Positions 1-9,342 of a stretch of DNA of 64,000 nucleotides are shown here, piece after piece. Under the pieces are notes generated by a model. That model did not search any database. It was not told the DNA's origin and saw only the letters and a list, made by a program, of their open reading frames with translations. The stretch is from an uncultured Verrucomicrobia subdivision 3 bacterium (GTDB lineage: Bacteria > Verrucomicrobiota > Verrucomicrobiia > Limisphaerales > DASXHY01). Where the stretch lies: positions 1 to 64,000 of the forward strand of contig CALBZA010000026.1 in assembly GCA_937890005.1 (NCBI GenBank). The letters run 5' to 3'. The position numbers and the translations under genes are program-made. How positions within the stretch are numbered: the first letter of the stretch is position 1; every line of letters starts with the position of its first letter.

Positions 1-2
1 GT

Positions 3-872
3 CACCGGCTCAAAAAGCAGGGCGGCACGATCGGCAAGATCTACGGCCAGGAGAAAAACATCACCACCTACAACCTCGCGCGCATGAACATGCTGCTGCA
101 TGGGGTGAAGGACACGGAGTTCGAAATCTACCACGGCGACACCCTCACCAACGACTGGGATTTCCTGCGCGAGACCAACCCGGCCAAGATGCCGAAATTC
201 GACGCCATCGTCGCCAATCCGCCCTTCAGCCTCCGCTGGGAGCCGAAGGAGGAAATGAGCGAGGACGTGCGCTTTAAAAACCACGGCATCGCCCCGAAAT
301 CCGCCGCTGACTTCGCCTTCCTCCTGCACGGCTTCCATTACCTCAAAGAGCAGGGCGTCATGGCCATCATCCTCCCCCACGGCGTGCTCTTCCGCGGCGG
401 CGCCGAGGAACGCATCCGGACGAAGCTCCTCAAAGACGGTCACATCGACACCGTCATCGGCCTGCCCGCGAACCTCTTTTATTCGACGGGCATCCCCGTC
501 TGCATACTCGTCCTCAAAAAGTGCAAGAAGCCCGACGACGTCCTCTTCATCAACGCCGCCGAGCACTTCGAAAAGGGCAAACGCCAGAATTTCCTCACCG
601 ACGCGCACATCGACAAAATCGTCACGACCTATCGCGAGCGCTCAGAAGAGCCACGCTACTCAAGGCGCGTCAGCATGGCGGAGATCGAGAAAGAAGGCTT
701 CAATCTCAACATTTCCCGCTACATCAGCACCGCCCAGGCAGAGGAGGAGATCGACTTGACTGCAACGCATCAGGAGTTGGTCAGGATTCAAGAAAAAATC
801 CAGGATGCGACTCGGAGGCACAACGAATTCTTAAAAGAGCTGGGGCTGCCTACGTTGCCGCCCGGGATGTAA
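3..872 (+). CDS. hsdM: Type I restriction-modification DNA methyltransferase HsdM, C-terminal part (5' truncated by window edge)
   Basis: The frame is open from base 3, so the gene starts outside the window; about 289 C-terminal residues are present. HsdM is the modification subunit of type I restriction systems and methylates adenine using S-adenosylmethionine. Visible signatures are the segment GQEKNITTYNLARMNM, typical of HsdM just before the catalytic motif, and the catalytic NPPF tetrapeptide (codons from base 216) for N6-adenine methylation. The C-terminus is a charged helix ending in LGLPTLPPGM, a usual HsdM ending. No hsdS or hsdR follows, so the specificity and restriction subunits must lie upstream or be missing. 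Confidence 0.93.
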   Translation, partial: HRLKKQGGTIGKIYGQEKNITTYNLARMNMLLHGVKDTEFEIYHGDTLTNDWDFLRETNPAKMPKFDAIVANPPFSLRWEPKEEMSEDVRFKNHGIAPKSAADFAFLLHGFHYLKEQGVMAIILPHGVLFRGGAEERIRTKLLKDGHIDTVIGLPANLFYSTGIPVCILVLKKCKKPDDVLFINAAEHFEKGKRQNFLTDAHIDKIVTTYRERSEEPRYSRRVSMAEIEKEGFNLNISRYISTAQAEEEIDLTATHQELVRIQEKIQDATRRHNEFLKELGLPTLPPGM

Positions 873-1257
873 AGAACCTGGTAAAAATCACGAAAGAGAA
901 ACCAATCCAAACCTGTCCAGCGATCAGGCAGGTTCGAAAAGCCAGAACAAGCTTTCCGCTCGGGCTGCGGACGATCTCTTCTACAAGATCGCCTCGGAGT
1001 TGGTTCGTTTGTCGTTCGCTGGGAACACGCGAGTTTCAGTAGCTGAGGCTATCGCATGCCTTATTTTAATTTTTGCTTACTCATGCAAAACCATTGCAGG
1101 CATTCACAGAGATTTTTCCAGCCGCAGGAGATCTTAAAGACCTTGGACGAGTACAACTATTGCAGAGTCACGAAAGAATGGATCTAAACATCGATTTTCC
1201 ATCGTGGAAAACGACAACTTGCCCAAAGGCGCCACCTGCGCGGGTTCGAACAGGATA
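873..1257. other. Intergenic region after hsdM, no gene supported
   Basis: This 385-bp stretch separates hsdM from the convergent minus-strand gene. One frame is open from about 850 to 1132 but has no plausible start and matches no family I know. No hsdS-like target recognition sequence is visible. It may be the decayed remnant of a lost downstream gene, but nothing proves this. Confidence 0.4.
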
Positions 1258-4200
1258 TCAGTTCTGCGGGCGCATCAGACGAAACACCAGGCAGTCGTTG
1301 GTTGCAGTGAAGAACTGATGAAAGAAGTCGTTCGACACGAACCTCTGCCCGTAAGCCGTCTGCCAGTAGCCAGCGGCCATGTTCGTGCATCGCTGCAGCT
1401 GATAATCAGTCGCAAAGGTCGGCCAGGATACCCGCACCTCGTTCGTTCCCGGCACCGGATCGATGTAAAGCCGCGGACTGTAGTCGTTCGTCGAAGTCGT
1501 GAGCTGCGTCAGCACCACGTCGTTTCCATCGCCGCCCTGATACGTGATGTAAAACTGCGCACCGGCGATGTTGAACGTGCTGCCTTCGGGTTTGCCCAAA
1601 AACGTGCCGTCCACCGGATCATTTCCCGCATTGGAAATCAGCATGTAGGAGATGTTCGGGAACCCGGGATAACCCATTTGGACATCGAGGTAGGAATCGA
1701 TGAGTTTCACCGTTCCGTCCACCTCCAGGTGATCGTAGCTTTCGCCGGGAACAGATCCGCGGAGCTGAACTTCAAACCGTGCGCGGTTCAACATCAACAA
1801 AGAATCCATCTTCATCTTTCCCGCCCGGAACGTGAAGCTGCCGGGGCTCAACACCGCGCCATTCACCGTCACGTCATGCATCGATTTCTGGCCCATGAGC
1901 AGCGTTCCGGGTTCGAGCCGCACGTGCGACGACGCTACGCCATTCCCGATGTTCAACGTGCCCCCTTCAACAATGGTTTCGCCGGTGTATTGCGTGAACT
2001 GGCCGATGAGCAGCTGACCGTCACCGAGCTTTCGGATTTTCCCGGTGCCAGTGACCGAATCCACGGTCGAACCTTCCGCCACGATCAACTCGCCATCACC
2101 GAGATCGATCGGACCATGCGCGGTCAGATGCGTGATGTATTCTCTGTACCCATTCAGATCAAGTGCTCCGTCGCCCCAGACCCACACCCAGCTCTGGTTG
2201 CGAATCTGGTCGTTATTTTCCCATCGAATGGTGGGAGACATCGATCCGGCTGGAACCGTTCCCACCTGCAGCGTTCCGGGAATCGACGTGAATCCATCCG
2301 GCTTGGCGAGGATCACCAGTCCTCCGCGGATGATCGTATCGCCGTCGTAATTATTTATGCTGTAATCTTCGAATCGCAGCGTGCCGGTTCCGGTCTTCGT
2401 AAAGCCGCCTGGGCCGGAAATCTGATTGCTGAGGATCAACGTGGTGTTTGCCGGAACATTGAACAGCGCATTCGTCTGAAGGGTGATCGGTCCAGCGAAA
2501 GTGACGCTCGAACCGATCACATTGATCGCACCGTTGGTTTGAACTCCCGAGCCGCCGATCCACAATCGCTCCTGCACCACGCCACCGGCCAGAACTGTGG
2601 AAAGTGTGGCGCCCGATTCCACTAACGTTCCGTTGCCGGTGTAAGGCGCGACCGCTTCGCCGAGCGCCTTTTGATGCGCGACCACAACTTCGCCTTCAAT
2701 GATGCTCGTCGCGCCCGAGTAGGTGTTGTTGCCACTGAGCCAGAGAGTGCCGCCGCCGGTCTTTCGAATGCCTCCCTGCGCTGTGCCGCTGATGACTGCG
2801 GAAATTTCCAGCGCGGGATAGGTCGCACTCGCCGCAACGTCGAACGTGCGTTGCAATGCGCCGAGTGAAAGTTTGCCCGCGATCTTCGACTGCTGAACCG
2901 CAGGCGGAACGGAAACGTTTCCATTCAAAACCAGCGTGCCGAATGAAGTCGCCACCTCACCTCCCTGAAGAATCAATCCTCCCACAGTCGTGCTTCCGCT
3001 GTTGAGCAGAAGCTGTCCGGACGGAAGCACGGTCACAACCGAATTGCTTGAAAACTGATTTTGCTCCGCACAAAAAACCTGGTCCGAATTGTTCGCCCCG
3101 ATCAGTCCCCCAATGATGAGATCGCCCGGAATCGCAATTGCCCCATCGCTCTTTGCCAGCCGCAGCGAGCCGCTGCTGACCTTCGCGACACCGGCGAACG
3201 TGTTGCTGTTCGTTCCGCCAATCAACACCCTGCCGAGGCCGATGCAATCGAATCCGCCCGGGCCTGAAATCGCCCCGGTCAACGCCAGTTCCTGCCCCGC
3301 AGAAACGGATTGGAGCGCGCATTCACCATTCAGCGTGATCGGACCGATCCATGCGCCAGTGCCGTTGCAACGCAGCTTCGCGCTGGTCAGCGACAACGCC
3401 TCGCTGGCAATGTTCAGTCCGTCGAGAATCGACAAAGTCGCGTTGCTCGCCACGGAAGTTCCGCCCAGGAAACTGGCTCCGAGCGCGGAGAGATGCCGCA
3501 CATCCAGCGTGCCTTCGCTGACGAACACATTTCCAATGAAACTGTTTGCGCCCGCCAAAGCCAGCGTTCCAGGCCCCGTCTTCGTAAGCCCGGCATTGTT
3601 GATCCCGCTGCCTCCGCTGATCGCTGCCGAAATTGTGAGTGTCCGATTCAATGCAACTTGAAACGTTCGCGACATGCCGCCGAGCGAGAGCTTGCCTGTG
3701 ACGCTGGAATTGGCAGAAGCGGTCACGTTGCCACCAAGCGTCAGTGTTCCGCCATCCGTTTCGACTGTGCCGCCCGCGAGCATCAGCGACGCGATGGTCT
3801 GGTTGTATCCGTTCAGGTCCAGCACGCCGCCGGCTTCAAGTGTGACTGTTGAAGTTTCGGCGAGCTGGCCGGAGTTGCCGAACAGCACCAGGCCGTTCTG
3901 GATGATCAGGTCGCCGGGGATCGACACCAAACCCACCAGTGTTTCATTGTCGAGAGTGACGCTGCCGGATCGCAGAATGGTCGGGCCGGCGAACGTGTTC
4001 GCCGCGGCAGCACCGAACCTCACGGTGCCTTCGGTTTCCAGTCCGCCCGAGCCGATCACGCTGCCGAGAAAATTGAACGAAACGGGCGAGACGATGCGAT
4101 TGGTGCCTTCCAGCGTGATGGTGGTGTCGATGTAGTTCACGCCCGCGGAATGAACGTTCGTAATCGAGTTGCCGCCACGCAGGGTGATCGTGCCACCGCT

Positions 4201-4470
4201 CGCAGTGCGGATCGTCTGCCCCGAACCGAGCATTCGGAGCAAGTCGATCTTGAGACCGAAGATGTTGTTCGTGGTTGCGCCCGAAATGGCGGCGGGAATC
4301 TCGATGATGACAGGGGCGGCTTCGTTGATGGACGGAGCGCCACCGGAACTCCAGTTGGCCGGATCGCTCCAAAATTTGTTTCCACTGGCACCGCTCCAGA
4401 CGTGTGTTCCGGCAAAAGCCGGTTGCGCAATCGCCAATACCGCCGACAACACTGCGTAACGTATTTTCAT
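1258..4470 (-). CDS. Secreted autotransporter-associated beta-strand-repeat protein
   Basis: A 1070-residue protein with a signal peptide (MKIRYAVLSAVLAIAQPAFA, cleavage after AFA). It then has repeated beta-helix units of the autotransporter-associated type: KTG-x-GTL-x-L, then N-x-(Y/F)-x-G, then a closing GTL/GSL. At least four clear copies occur (LTKTGPGTLALAG, IRKTGGGTLWLSG, FTKTGTGTLRF, IRKLGDGQLLIG), plus several weaker ones. No outer-membrane beta-barrel is seen at the C-terminus; instead there is a short beta-rich tail ending RLMRPQN. The start at 4470 is preferred over the ATG at 4476 because an AAAGGA ribosome-binding site lies 7 bases upstream of it. The function is probably a surface or extracellular adhesin-like protein, common in Verrucomicrobiota. 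The precise role is unknown. Confidence 0.85.
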   Translation of the reverse strand: MKIRYAVLSAVLAIAQPAFAGTHVWSGASGNKFWSDPANWSSGGAPSINEAAPVIIEIPAAISGATTNNIFGLKIDLLRMLGSGQTIRTASGGTITLRGGNSITNVHSAGVNYIDTTITLEGTNRIVSPVSFNFLGSVIGSGGLETEGTVRFGAAAANTFAGPTILRSGSVTLDNETLVGLVSIPGDLIIQNGLVLFGNSGQLAETSTVTLEAGGVLDLNGYNQTIASLMLAGGTVETDGGTLTLGGNVTASANSSVTGKLSLGGMSRTFQVALNRTLTISAAISGGSGINNAGLTKTGPGTLALAGANSFIGNVFVSEGTLDVRHLSALGASFLGGTSVASNATLSILDGLNIASEALSLTSAKLRCNGTGAWIGPITLNGECALQSVSAGQELALTGAISGPGGFDCIGLGRVLIGGTNSNTFAGVAKVSSGSLRLAKSDGAIAIPGDLIIGGLIGANNSDQVFCAEQNQFSSNSVVTVLPSGQLLLNSGSTTVGGLILQGGEVATSFGTLVLNGNVSVPPAVQQSKIAGKLSLGALQRTFDVAASATYPALEISAVISGTAQGGIRKTGGGTLWLSGNNTYSGATSIIEGEVVVAHQKALGEAVAPYTGNGTLVESGATLSTVLAGGVVQERLWIGGSGVQTNGAINVIGSSVTFAGPITLQTNALFNVPANTTLILSNQISGPGGFTKTGTGTLRFEDYSINNYDGDTIIRGGLVILAKPDGFTSIPGTLQVGTVPAGSMSPTIRWENNDQIRNQSWVWVWGDGALDLNGYREYITHLTAHGPIDLGDGELIVAEGSTVDSVTGTGKIRKLGDGQLLIGQFTQYTGETIVEGGTLNIGNGVASSHVRLEPGTLLMGQKSMHDVTVNGAVLSPGSFTFRAGKMKMDSLLMLNRARFEVQLRGSVPGESYDHLEVDGTVKLIDSYLDVQMGYPGFPNISYMLISNAGNDPVDGTFLGKPEGSTFNIAGAQFYITYQGGDGNDVVLTQLTTSTNDYSPRLYIDPVPGTNEVRVSWPTFATDYQLQRCTNMAAGYWQTAYGQRFVSNDFFHQFFTATNDCLVFRLMRPQN

Positions 4471-4476
4471 GGTCAT

Positions 4477-4781
4477 GTCCTTTGAATTGATGCCGGTCGT
4501 TGTAGCACCAGCACCGAACAGCGGACCATGCCACTAGCGGATTAGACCATGAGTGAGTTCTGCGTTTTAAGTTTTGAGTTTTGAATTAATGCGTTTTGAA
4601 TTTCGGCATCCAGGTTCTTCAGCTTTCAGCATTTCAGCTTTTCAACGAATGCACTGAAGACTGCGACCTGAAAACCTCGAATCCGTGTCTCACTGTGTTT
4701 CATCTGTGGCTCAAATCATTTTTGGCCAGCCGGCTGAACGACGCGGTGAATTGACGGGGCGCGGGATACTACTGTAGTGGT
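4477..4781. other. Divergent intergenic region between the beta-strand-repeat gene and the sensor kinase
   Basis: About 305 bp holding the two divergent promoters. Bases 4565-4610 are a low-complexity run of GTTTTGA/GAATT words, and 4678-4715 reads like the dispersed CCGTGT-CTCACTGTGTTTCATCTGTGG type of intergenic repeat seen in Verrucomicrobia and Planctomycetes genomes (from memory, not searched). No ORF is supported. Confidence 0.5.
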
Positions 4782-4783
4782 AT
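4766..4783. promoter_or_regulatory. Inverted repeat at the sensor kinase start codon, possible operator
   Basis: The core ACTAC-T-GTAGT (4768-4778) is a perfect 5-bp inverted repeat with a 1-base centre. It sits in a wider imperfect palindrome reaching the ATG at 4782. TACTAC/GTAGTA palindromes resemble BlaI/MecI-type operators. No such repressor gene is in the window, so regulation is inferred only from symmetry and position. Confidence 0.35.
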
Positions 4784-7766
4784 GTCTCATCCCGGTTTTC
4801 TGAGAAACACTCGTGACATGTCCGACATGCGCAGAAAGCCGTTTCCCGATATGCGCCCCGTCATTTCGTTCTGGAAAGACTCCCTCGCCGGGCGCGCGCT
4901 GCGCTTCACCGCGGCCATGGTCGGGCTCGTCGTTGTCATCTCCACCGCCGTGTCCTACTGGGTGGTGTTTCGGAACGCAGAGAAGGATCGCCTCGAAGCA
5001 CTTGGCGAATACGCCTCCGAACGCGCCCGACGCGAGAACATGAGTTTCAAGCTCGCCGAGGAATATCATTCCGTTCTCAAGGCCGCCTTCATCAAACGCT
5101 GGAATCAGCCCGATCCGGAAAACATGGAGGAACGTTTCGACGCCGTTTTCGCCAAGGGCACTGACGGCGCGTGGCGCAGCCGTCGGGACCTCATTGATCC
5201 GTTGCGCGAGCCATCGACATGGATTCGAGCCGGCCGCGAAATCACGCCGGAACTCAAGCGCATGGTCATGATCTGCCACGACCTGACCTTCCAATATTTC
5301 GATGCGTGGGCGCCACAGTTCAAAAGCCTCTACATTTCCTCCCCTTACGAATTCAACACCGGCATCGCTCCCGATCTTCCTGAATGGGTCTGGCAGATCG
5401 CACCCGATTTCGATCAAAACAACCACGTCTGGGGACTTCTCGCCAGCCGCGAACACAATCCCGACCGCCGCTCTCTCTGGACCGGCGTCTTCTACGACAT
5501 CGCCGCCGGAGATACCAGCCCATCGAGCCTTTACGTCACGCTCTGCACTCCGGTTGACGTCGGCGGGCGTCACATGATCACCGCTCACCTGGACATTCAA
5601 ATCTCGGAACTCCTTCAACGCGCCGTCGCTGTCGAACGTCCCGGCCTCAGTCATCTGATTTTCCGCCCGGACGGAAGAGTGATCATCGGCGGCGGCCTGA
5701 TGGAACGGATCGCCCAAAGCAAAGGCGAACTGACGCTCCAGAATTCGGGAGATCCGTCGCTGCAGAGCATTTACAAACTCGCGTCTGCTCAATCGAACTT
5801 TCCCTACACGGGATACGATCCGGTCAGCGATCGGTATCTCGCCATCACGCACCTTGAACATCCCGGCTGGTTGTTTGTATCAATGGTGCCGCGCGCCGAC
5901 CTTCGCGAGCAGGCGTTTCGATCGGCGCAATGGGTTCTCTGGAGCGGACTCGGTGTGCTGCTCGTTTCGCTGGCGTTGATCAGCGGAAGCTTTCGCACGC
6001 AGGTCGCCCGGCCGCTGAGCCAGCTGCTCGCCATGACCCAGCGGCTCGAAGCCGGCGAAACGGACGTGAGAATCCAGGTGAACACAACGCGCGAGGACGA
6101 GATCAGTGAACTCGCCCGTTCGTTCAACGAAATGGCGGATCGCGTTTCCGAGCGCGATGCTGCCGTGCGTGCTTCCGAACGCCGCTGGCGTCTGCTGTTC
6201 GAACAATCGCCGTTGAGCGTCCAGTTCTTTTCGCCCGACGGCCATTCGCTCCGGGTCAACAAAGCGTGGGAACAGCTCACCGGTCTGCAACATGAAGCCA
6301 TCAGCGGCTGGAATCTTCTCAAGGATGAACAGCTCAAAGCGGCGGGTTTGATGCCGCACTTCGAACGCGCGTTCAAAGGCGAGGTCGTGGCCATTCCACC
6401 CACGCTTTACGACACCGAACAGGCCCGGTTCGTGGGCGAACACACCGGCGCCAAACTCAAATGGATCAGCGCGATTCTCTTCCCGTTGTTCGACGACGAC
6501 GGGAAGCTCATCGAAGTCGTTGCCATTCACGAGGACGTCACGGCACGGAAAGTTGCCGAGGAGGAAATCCGGAAACTGAACCAGGAGCTCGAACAGCGCG
6601 TGACGGAACGCGCCGCGGCACTGCGGGTCAGCGAGGAACGTCTGCGCATGATCCTGGAGCACACCCCCATCGCAATCGTCACGCTGGATGCCGAGACCGG
6701 ACGTTTCGTGGATGCCAACGATCAGGCGCTGCTGCTGTTCGGTCTTTCACGCGAAGAGTTCCTCTCGGTCGGACCCGCCGATCTCAGTCCCGAACGTCAG
6801 CCCGATGGACGGCTTTCCAGTGAAGTGGCGATGGAAAAGATTCGCGCCGCGAGAAACGGCGGATCGTCCGCATTCGAATGGACGCACATCAATGCCGGCG
6901 GCCAGAAGGTGCAGTGCGAAATCCGGCTCGCCCCCATGCCTTCCTCCGGACAAAACCTCGTTGTGGGCAACCTGCTCGACATCACCGCATGGAAACGCGC
7001 CGAGGAGGAATTGATGAACGCGCTGACCCGCGAGCGGGAATTGAGCGAGCTGAAAACGAATTTCGTTTCGCTCGTCTCACACGAGTTCCGCACACCGCTC
7101 GGAGTCATCATGTCTGCCACCGATGTTCTCCAACGTTACTTCGATCGTCTGCCGGCCGAAAAACGGGCGCGGCATCTCGACATGATCTTTCGCTCAACCA
7201 GGAACCTCGCGGCGCTGATTGAAGAGGTTTTGTTGCTTGGAAAAGTTGAAGATGGCCGGATGCAGTTCACGCCAGTGCCGGTCGATCTGGAAACGTTGTG
7301 CCGGAATTTTGTCGATGAAGTCACGTCCGCCACCAATGCCTCATGCCCGATTCAATTCACGGTGCATGGATCCGTGGCGGGCGCTGTCAGCGACGAAAGT
7401 CTTCTCCGGCATACGCTGACGAACCTGCTTTCCAACGCGGTGAAATACTCCGCGCCCGGCACGCCGGTTGAGTTCAGTGTGGAACGTCAGGGCAGCGCCG
7501 CGGTGTTCACCATCCGCGATCGTGGAATTGGAATTCCAAAGGAAGATCAGGCGCGCCTGTTCACCACATTCAGCCGCGGACGAAACGTCGGAGACCGCCC
7601 CGGAACCGGGCTTGGCCTGGTCATTGTGCACCGGTGCGTCCGGTTGCATCGCGGAAAGATTCAACTCCAGAGCGAGCCGGGCACGGGCACGACGGTAATC
7701 GTGCATCTTCCCGTCTTTTCCCTGAAACCTGCGCCCGACGCTCAACTGCAATCTGCCTCGTCATGA
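4782..7766 (+). CDS. Membrane-bound sensor histidine kinase (Cache-like sensor, HAMP, two PAS, HisKA, HATPase)
   Basis: A 994-residue sensor kinase. TM1 lies near residues 41-63, followed by a periplasmic domain of about 320 residues (Cache-like by size and position) and TM2 near 384-404. After these come HAMP, PAS1 (about 465-600), PAS2 (about 615-745), HisKA with phosphoacceptor His767 in SLVSHEFRTPLG, and HATPase_c with the N box (LTNLLSNAVKY), G1 (DRGIGIP) and G2 (GTGLGLVIV). The gene overlaps the response regulator by ATGA at 7763, so the two are a translationally coupled pair. ATG codons at 4818 and 4851 are alternative starts that would shorten the cytoplasmic N-tail. The ligand is unknown. 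Confidence 0.9.
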   Translation: MSHPGFLRNTRDMSDMRRKPFPDMRPVISFWKDSLAGRALRFTAAMVGLVVVISTAVSYWVVFRNAEKDRLEALGEYASERARRENMSFKLAEEYHSVLKAAFIKRWNQPDPENMEERFDAVFAKGTDGAWRSRRDLIDPLREPSTWIRAGREITPELKRMVMICHDLTFQYFDAWAPQFKSLYISSPYEFNTGIAPDLPEWVWQIAPDFDQNNHVWGLLASREHNPDRRSLWTGVFYDIAAGDTSPSSLYVTLCTPVDVGGRHMITAHLDIQISELLQRAVAVERPGLSHLIFRPDGRVIIGGGLMERIAQSKGELTLQNSGDPSLQSIYKLASAQSNFPYTGYDPVSDRYLAITHLEHPGWLFVSMVPRADLREQAFRSAQWVLWSGLGVLLVSLALISGSFRTQVARPLSQLLAMTQRLEAGETDVRIQVNTTREDEISELARSFNEMADRVSERDAAVRASERRWRLLFEQSPLSVQFFSPDGHSLRVNKAWEQLTGLQHEAISGWNLLKDEQLKAAGLMPHFERAFKGEVVAIPPTLYDTEQARFVGEHTGAKLKWISAILFPLFDDDGKLIEVVAIHEDVTARKVAEEEIRKLNQELEQRVTERAAALRVSEERLRMILEHTPIAIVTLDAETGRFVDANDQALLLFGLSREEFLSVGPADLSPERQPDGRLSSEVAMEKIRAARNGGSSAFEWTHINAGGQKVQCEIRLAPMPSSGQNLVVGNLLDITAWKRAEEELMNALTRERELSELKTNFVSLVSHEFRTPLGVIMSATDVLQRYFDRLPAEKRARHLDMIFRSTRNLAALIEEVLLLGKVEDGRMQFTPVPVDLETLCRNFVDEVTSATNASCPIQFTVHGSVAGAVSDESLLRHTLTNLLSNAVKYSAPGTPVEFSVERQGSAAVFTIRDRGIGIPKEDQARLFTTFSRGRNVGDRPGTGLGLVIVHRCVRLHRGKIQLQSEPGTGTTVIVHLPVFSLKPAPDAQLQSASS

Positions 7767-8401
7767 AAACTATCCTCATCATCGAAGATCAACCCGACAT
7801 GCGGGAGAACATCGCCACCATTCTCGAAATGGAAAACTACGCCGTGCTCACAGCCAATGACGGCGAACAGGGCCTCGCCATGGCGCGCGAGGAAAAGCCG
7901 GATCTGGTTCTTTGCGATGTGATGATGCCGAAGATGGATGGCCACGAAGTGCTCCGGCAGCTCCGGGAGGATCGCACGATAGCGGGGACGCCGTTCATTT
8001 TCCTGACGGCGAAGGGTGAGCGTCGCGATCAGCGCGCTGGAATGAATCTCGGCGCCGATGATTACCTGACAAAACCGGTGACAGCCACGGATCTGCTTGC
8101 GGCTGTTTCCGCAAGACTGGATCGCGAGCAGAAGCGACCGGCGGGCGAATTTCATCCTGACTTCAGCTCCCCCGCTCCGCTCGAGCGGACGTTGAATCTC
8201 ACACCGCGCGAAGCGGAAGTGCTGCTCTGGGTGGCACAGGGCAAGAGCAATCCGGAAATCAGCGCGATCCTCGGCGCTGCAGAGAACACGATCAAAAAGC
8301 ATCTCCAGAACATTTTCGAGAAGATGGGCGTGGACAATCGAAACGCCGCCAGTCTCCGGGCGATGGAGATTCTTTCCCAAACCGCTAAACTCAGCGCATG
8401 A
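7763..8401 (+). CDS. Response regulator with LuxR-type DNA-binding domain
   Basis: A 212-residue protein. The REC domain (residues 3-118) has the acidic pair Glu8/Asp9, phosphoacceptor Asp52 in [11 protein letters not shown], Thr82 and Lys104. The C-terminal LuxR/FixJ-type HTH (about 145-205) contains [18 protein letters not shown] and [15 protein letters not shown]. It overlaps the upstream kinase by 4 bp at 7763 and the downstream yjbQ start at 8398 by ATGA, so kinase, regulator and yjbQ formed one transcript before the insertion. The longer in-frame upstream extension lies inside the kinase gene and is not used. Confidence 0.92.
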   Translation: MKTILIIEDQPDMRENIATILEMENYAVLTANDGEQGLAMAREEKPDLVLCDVMMPKMDGHEVLRQLREDRTIAGTPFIFLTAKGERRDQRAGMNLGADDYLTKPVTATDLLAAVSARLDREQKRPAGEFHPDFSSPAPLERTLNLTPREAEVLLWVAQGKSNPEISAILGAAENTIKKHLQNIFEKMGVDNRNAASLRAMEILSQTAKLSA

Positions 8402-8538
8402 AATCGCTGACTGAACATCTCTGGTTCGAAACGCCCAATCGAAGGGATTACATCAACATCACCGACACCGTTGCGGCACTGGTTCGCAAGAGCGGCGTGC
8501 AGGAAGGCCTGTGTCTGGTGAACGCAATGCAAAACTAG
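8398..8538 (+). pseudogene. yjbQ: yjbQ 5' fragment (UPF0047), interrupted by a mobile element
   Basis: This encodes [20 protein letters not shown], continuing to VNAM, the N-terminal third of the YjbQ/UPF0047 family (secondary thiamine-phosphate synthase-like enzymes, about 139 residues). Codons after Met44 come from the inserted element and give only QN before a TAG stop, so the product would be a 46-residue stub. The missing part, beginning with [11 protein letters not shown], is 11.2 kb away at 19729. The start overlaps the response regulator stop (ATGA). Excision of the element would restore the gene exactly. Confidence 0.9.
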
Positions 8539-8550
8539 CTACTACCGGTT
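8510..8550 (+). other. attL: left junction of the integrase element with yjbQ
   Basis: Host yjbQ sequence ends in AACGCAATGCA (8521-8531) and element sequence begins with AAACTAGC. The right junction has AACGCCATGCA (19723-19733), so the two ends share ATGCA exactly and AACGC-N-ATGCA with one mismatch. A short shared core is what large serine integrases leave. The exact crossover dinucleotide inside ATGCA cannot be fixed from the sequence. Confidence 0.8.
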
Positions 8551-8580
8551 CACATTGCCGACTGGAGGGGATTTGCTGAT

Positions 8581-8856
8581 ATGAAGCCCGTGCTCAAAAT
8601 TTCACTGTTCGGAGCAACGGCTCGCTGGAACACAATGCGCGGAAAGTGGATTTGCTCTGACAAAACGCTTCAGCGCCTGCTGAATCAAACAGTTCCAGAT
8701 TTCAGCGTTCACACCCGATTCATGACAGACGGGGTCCAAGGAGAGGCAAAACGAGGGTTGATGAACTCGCCCTTGTGGGAGTCCGTAACCATTCTCAAGG
8801 AAGTTCCGGAAACCGCAGACAAACCTTCCGACGATCCCAACGAACTCGACGGGTAA
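8581..8856 (+). CDS. Hypothetical protein, first gene of the element
   Basis: A 91-residue protein starting MKPVLKISLFGATARWNTMR, with no recognised domain. A GGAGGGG ribosome-binding site lies at 8564-8570, 10 bases before the ATG. In the excised circular form the integrase frame would end at TGA 8582-8584, overlapping this ATG as ATGA, so this gene would be translationally coupled to the integrase. That position suggests a partner of the integrase, for example a directionality or maintenance factor, but this is inference only. Confidence 0.65.
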   Translation: MKPVLKISLFGATARWNTMRGKWICSDKTLQRLLNQTVPDFSVHTRFMTDGVQGEAKRGLMNSPLWESVTILKEVPETADKPSDDPNELDG

Positions 8857-8923
8857 AATATCCTTGTCAGCGCGAACGTAAGAGTTCACAAGAGGTGCGG
8901 ATTCAAATTGGGGAAAGGGAAAT

Positions 8924-9121
8924 ATGCCAAAGGAAACAGTTACGCGGAGCGCGACCATTCAAGTTGAGAAAAAGGAGATCACAGTCCAACTCGTTGAAAA
9001 CCCTCGGGGAAGCTGTGTCCGATTCATTGAGAGCAATGCTGCCGGACGACGCAATTACCGGATGGTTCCGGCAAGTGGATTGTCGGAACTGACAAAAGTG
9101 CTTCAGCAGCTCTCAGCGTAG
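8924..9121 (+). CDS. Small PUR-like (Pur-alpha type) nucleic-acid-binding protein
   Basis: 65 residues. The pattern is beta strands, then LVENPRGSCVRFIES, then more beta, then the helix GLSELTKVLQQL. This matches a single PUR repeat (beta-rich sheet, the NPRG turn, C-terminal helix) as in bacterial PUR/DUF3276 proteins that bind single-stranded DNA or RNA. A GGGAAAGGGA ribosome-binding region precedes the ATG. In a mobile element it might bind DNA during replication or packaging. The family assignment is by motif only. Confidence 0.55.
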   Translation: MPKETVTRSATIQVEKKEITVQLVENPRGSCVRFIESNAAGRRNYRMVPASGLSELTKVLQQLSA

Positions 9122-9127
9122 CATCAC

Positions 9128-9146
9128 AAACGAGATTCCTCGTTTT
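9128..9146 (+). terminator. Weak intrinsic terminator after the PUR-like gene
   Basis: The stem AAACGAG / CTCGTTT has an ATTC loop and runs into TTTT. The stem is short and the U-run modest, but it lies just 7 bases after the stop codon. Confidence 0.45.
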
Positions 9147-9158
9147 CACATCTATCAC

Positions 9159-9208
9159 AAGGGTAGGCACCCGCGCCTTGCCCTTCCGTTCGCCCTGCCT
9201 ACCCTTTT
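9159..9208. repeat. 10-bp inverted repeat with 28-bp loop
   Basis: AAGGGTAGGC (9159-9168) and GCCTACCCTT (9197-9206) are perfect complements, followed by TT. It may be a second terminator. The word TGCCTACC inside it, present on both strands, recurs twice at 11563-11583 within the same element. Confidence 0.6.
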
Positions 9209-9342
9209 GAATAAGTAGCGGCGCAAGTGTGCGGGAAGCCTGTTGCAGGATTACACGCTGCCGTTTGCGGGGGATACACATCACAAGGAGTTGATCCGGC
9301 GCTAACCGGAAAAAACATATTGCTGTTTCCTCCAAGATTCCT

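Noticed and set aside
1204..2625. 473-residue plus-strand frame across the beta-strand-repeat gene
   Set aside because: The minus-strand protein has a signal peptide and repeats; this frame is Arg/His-rich without features.
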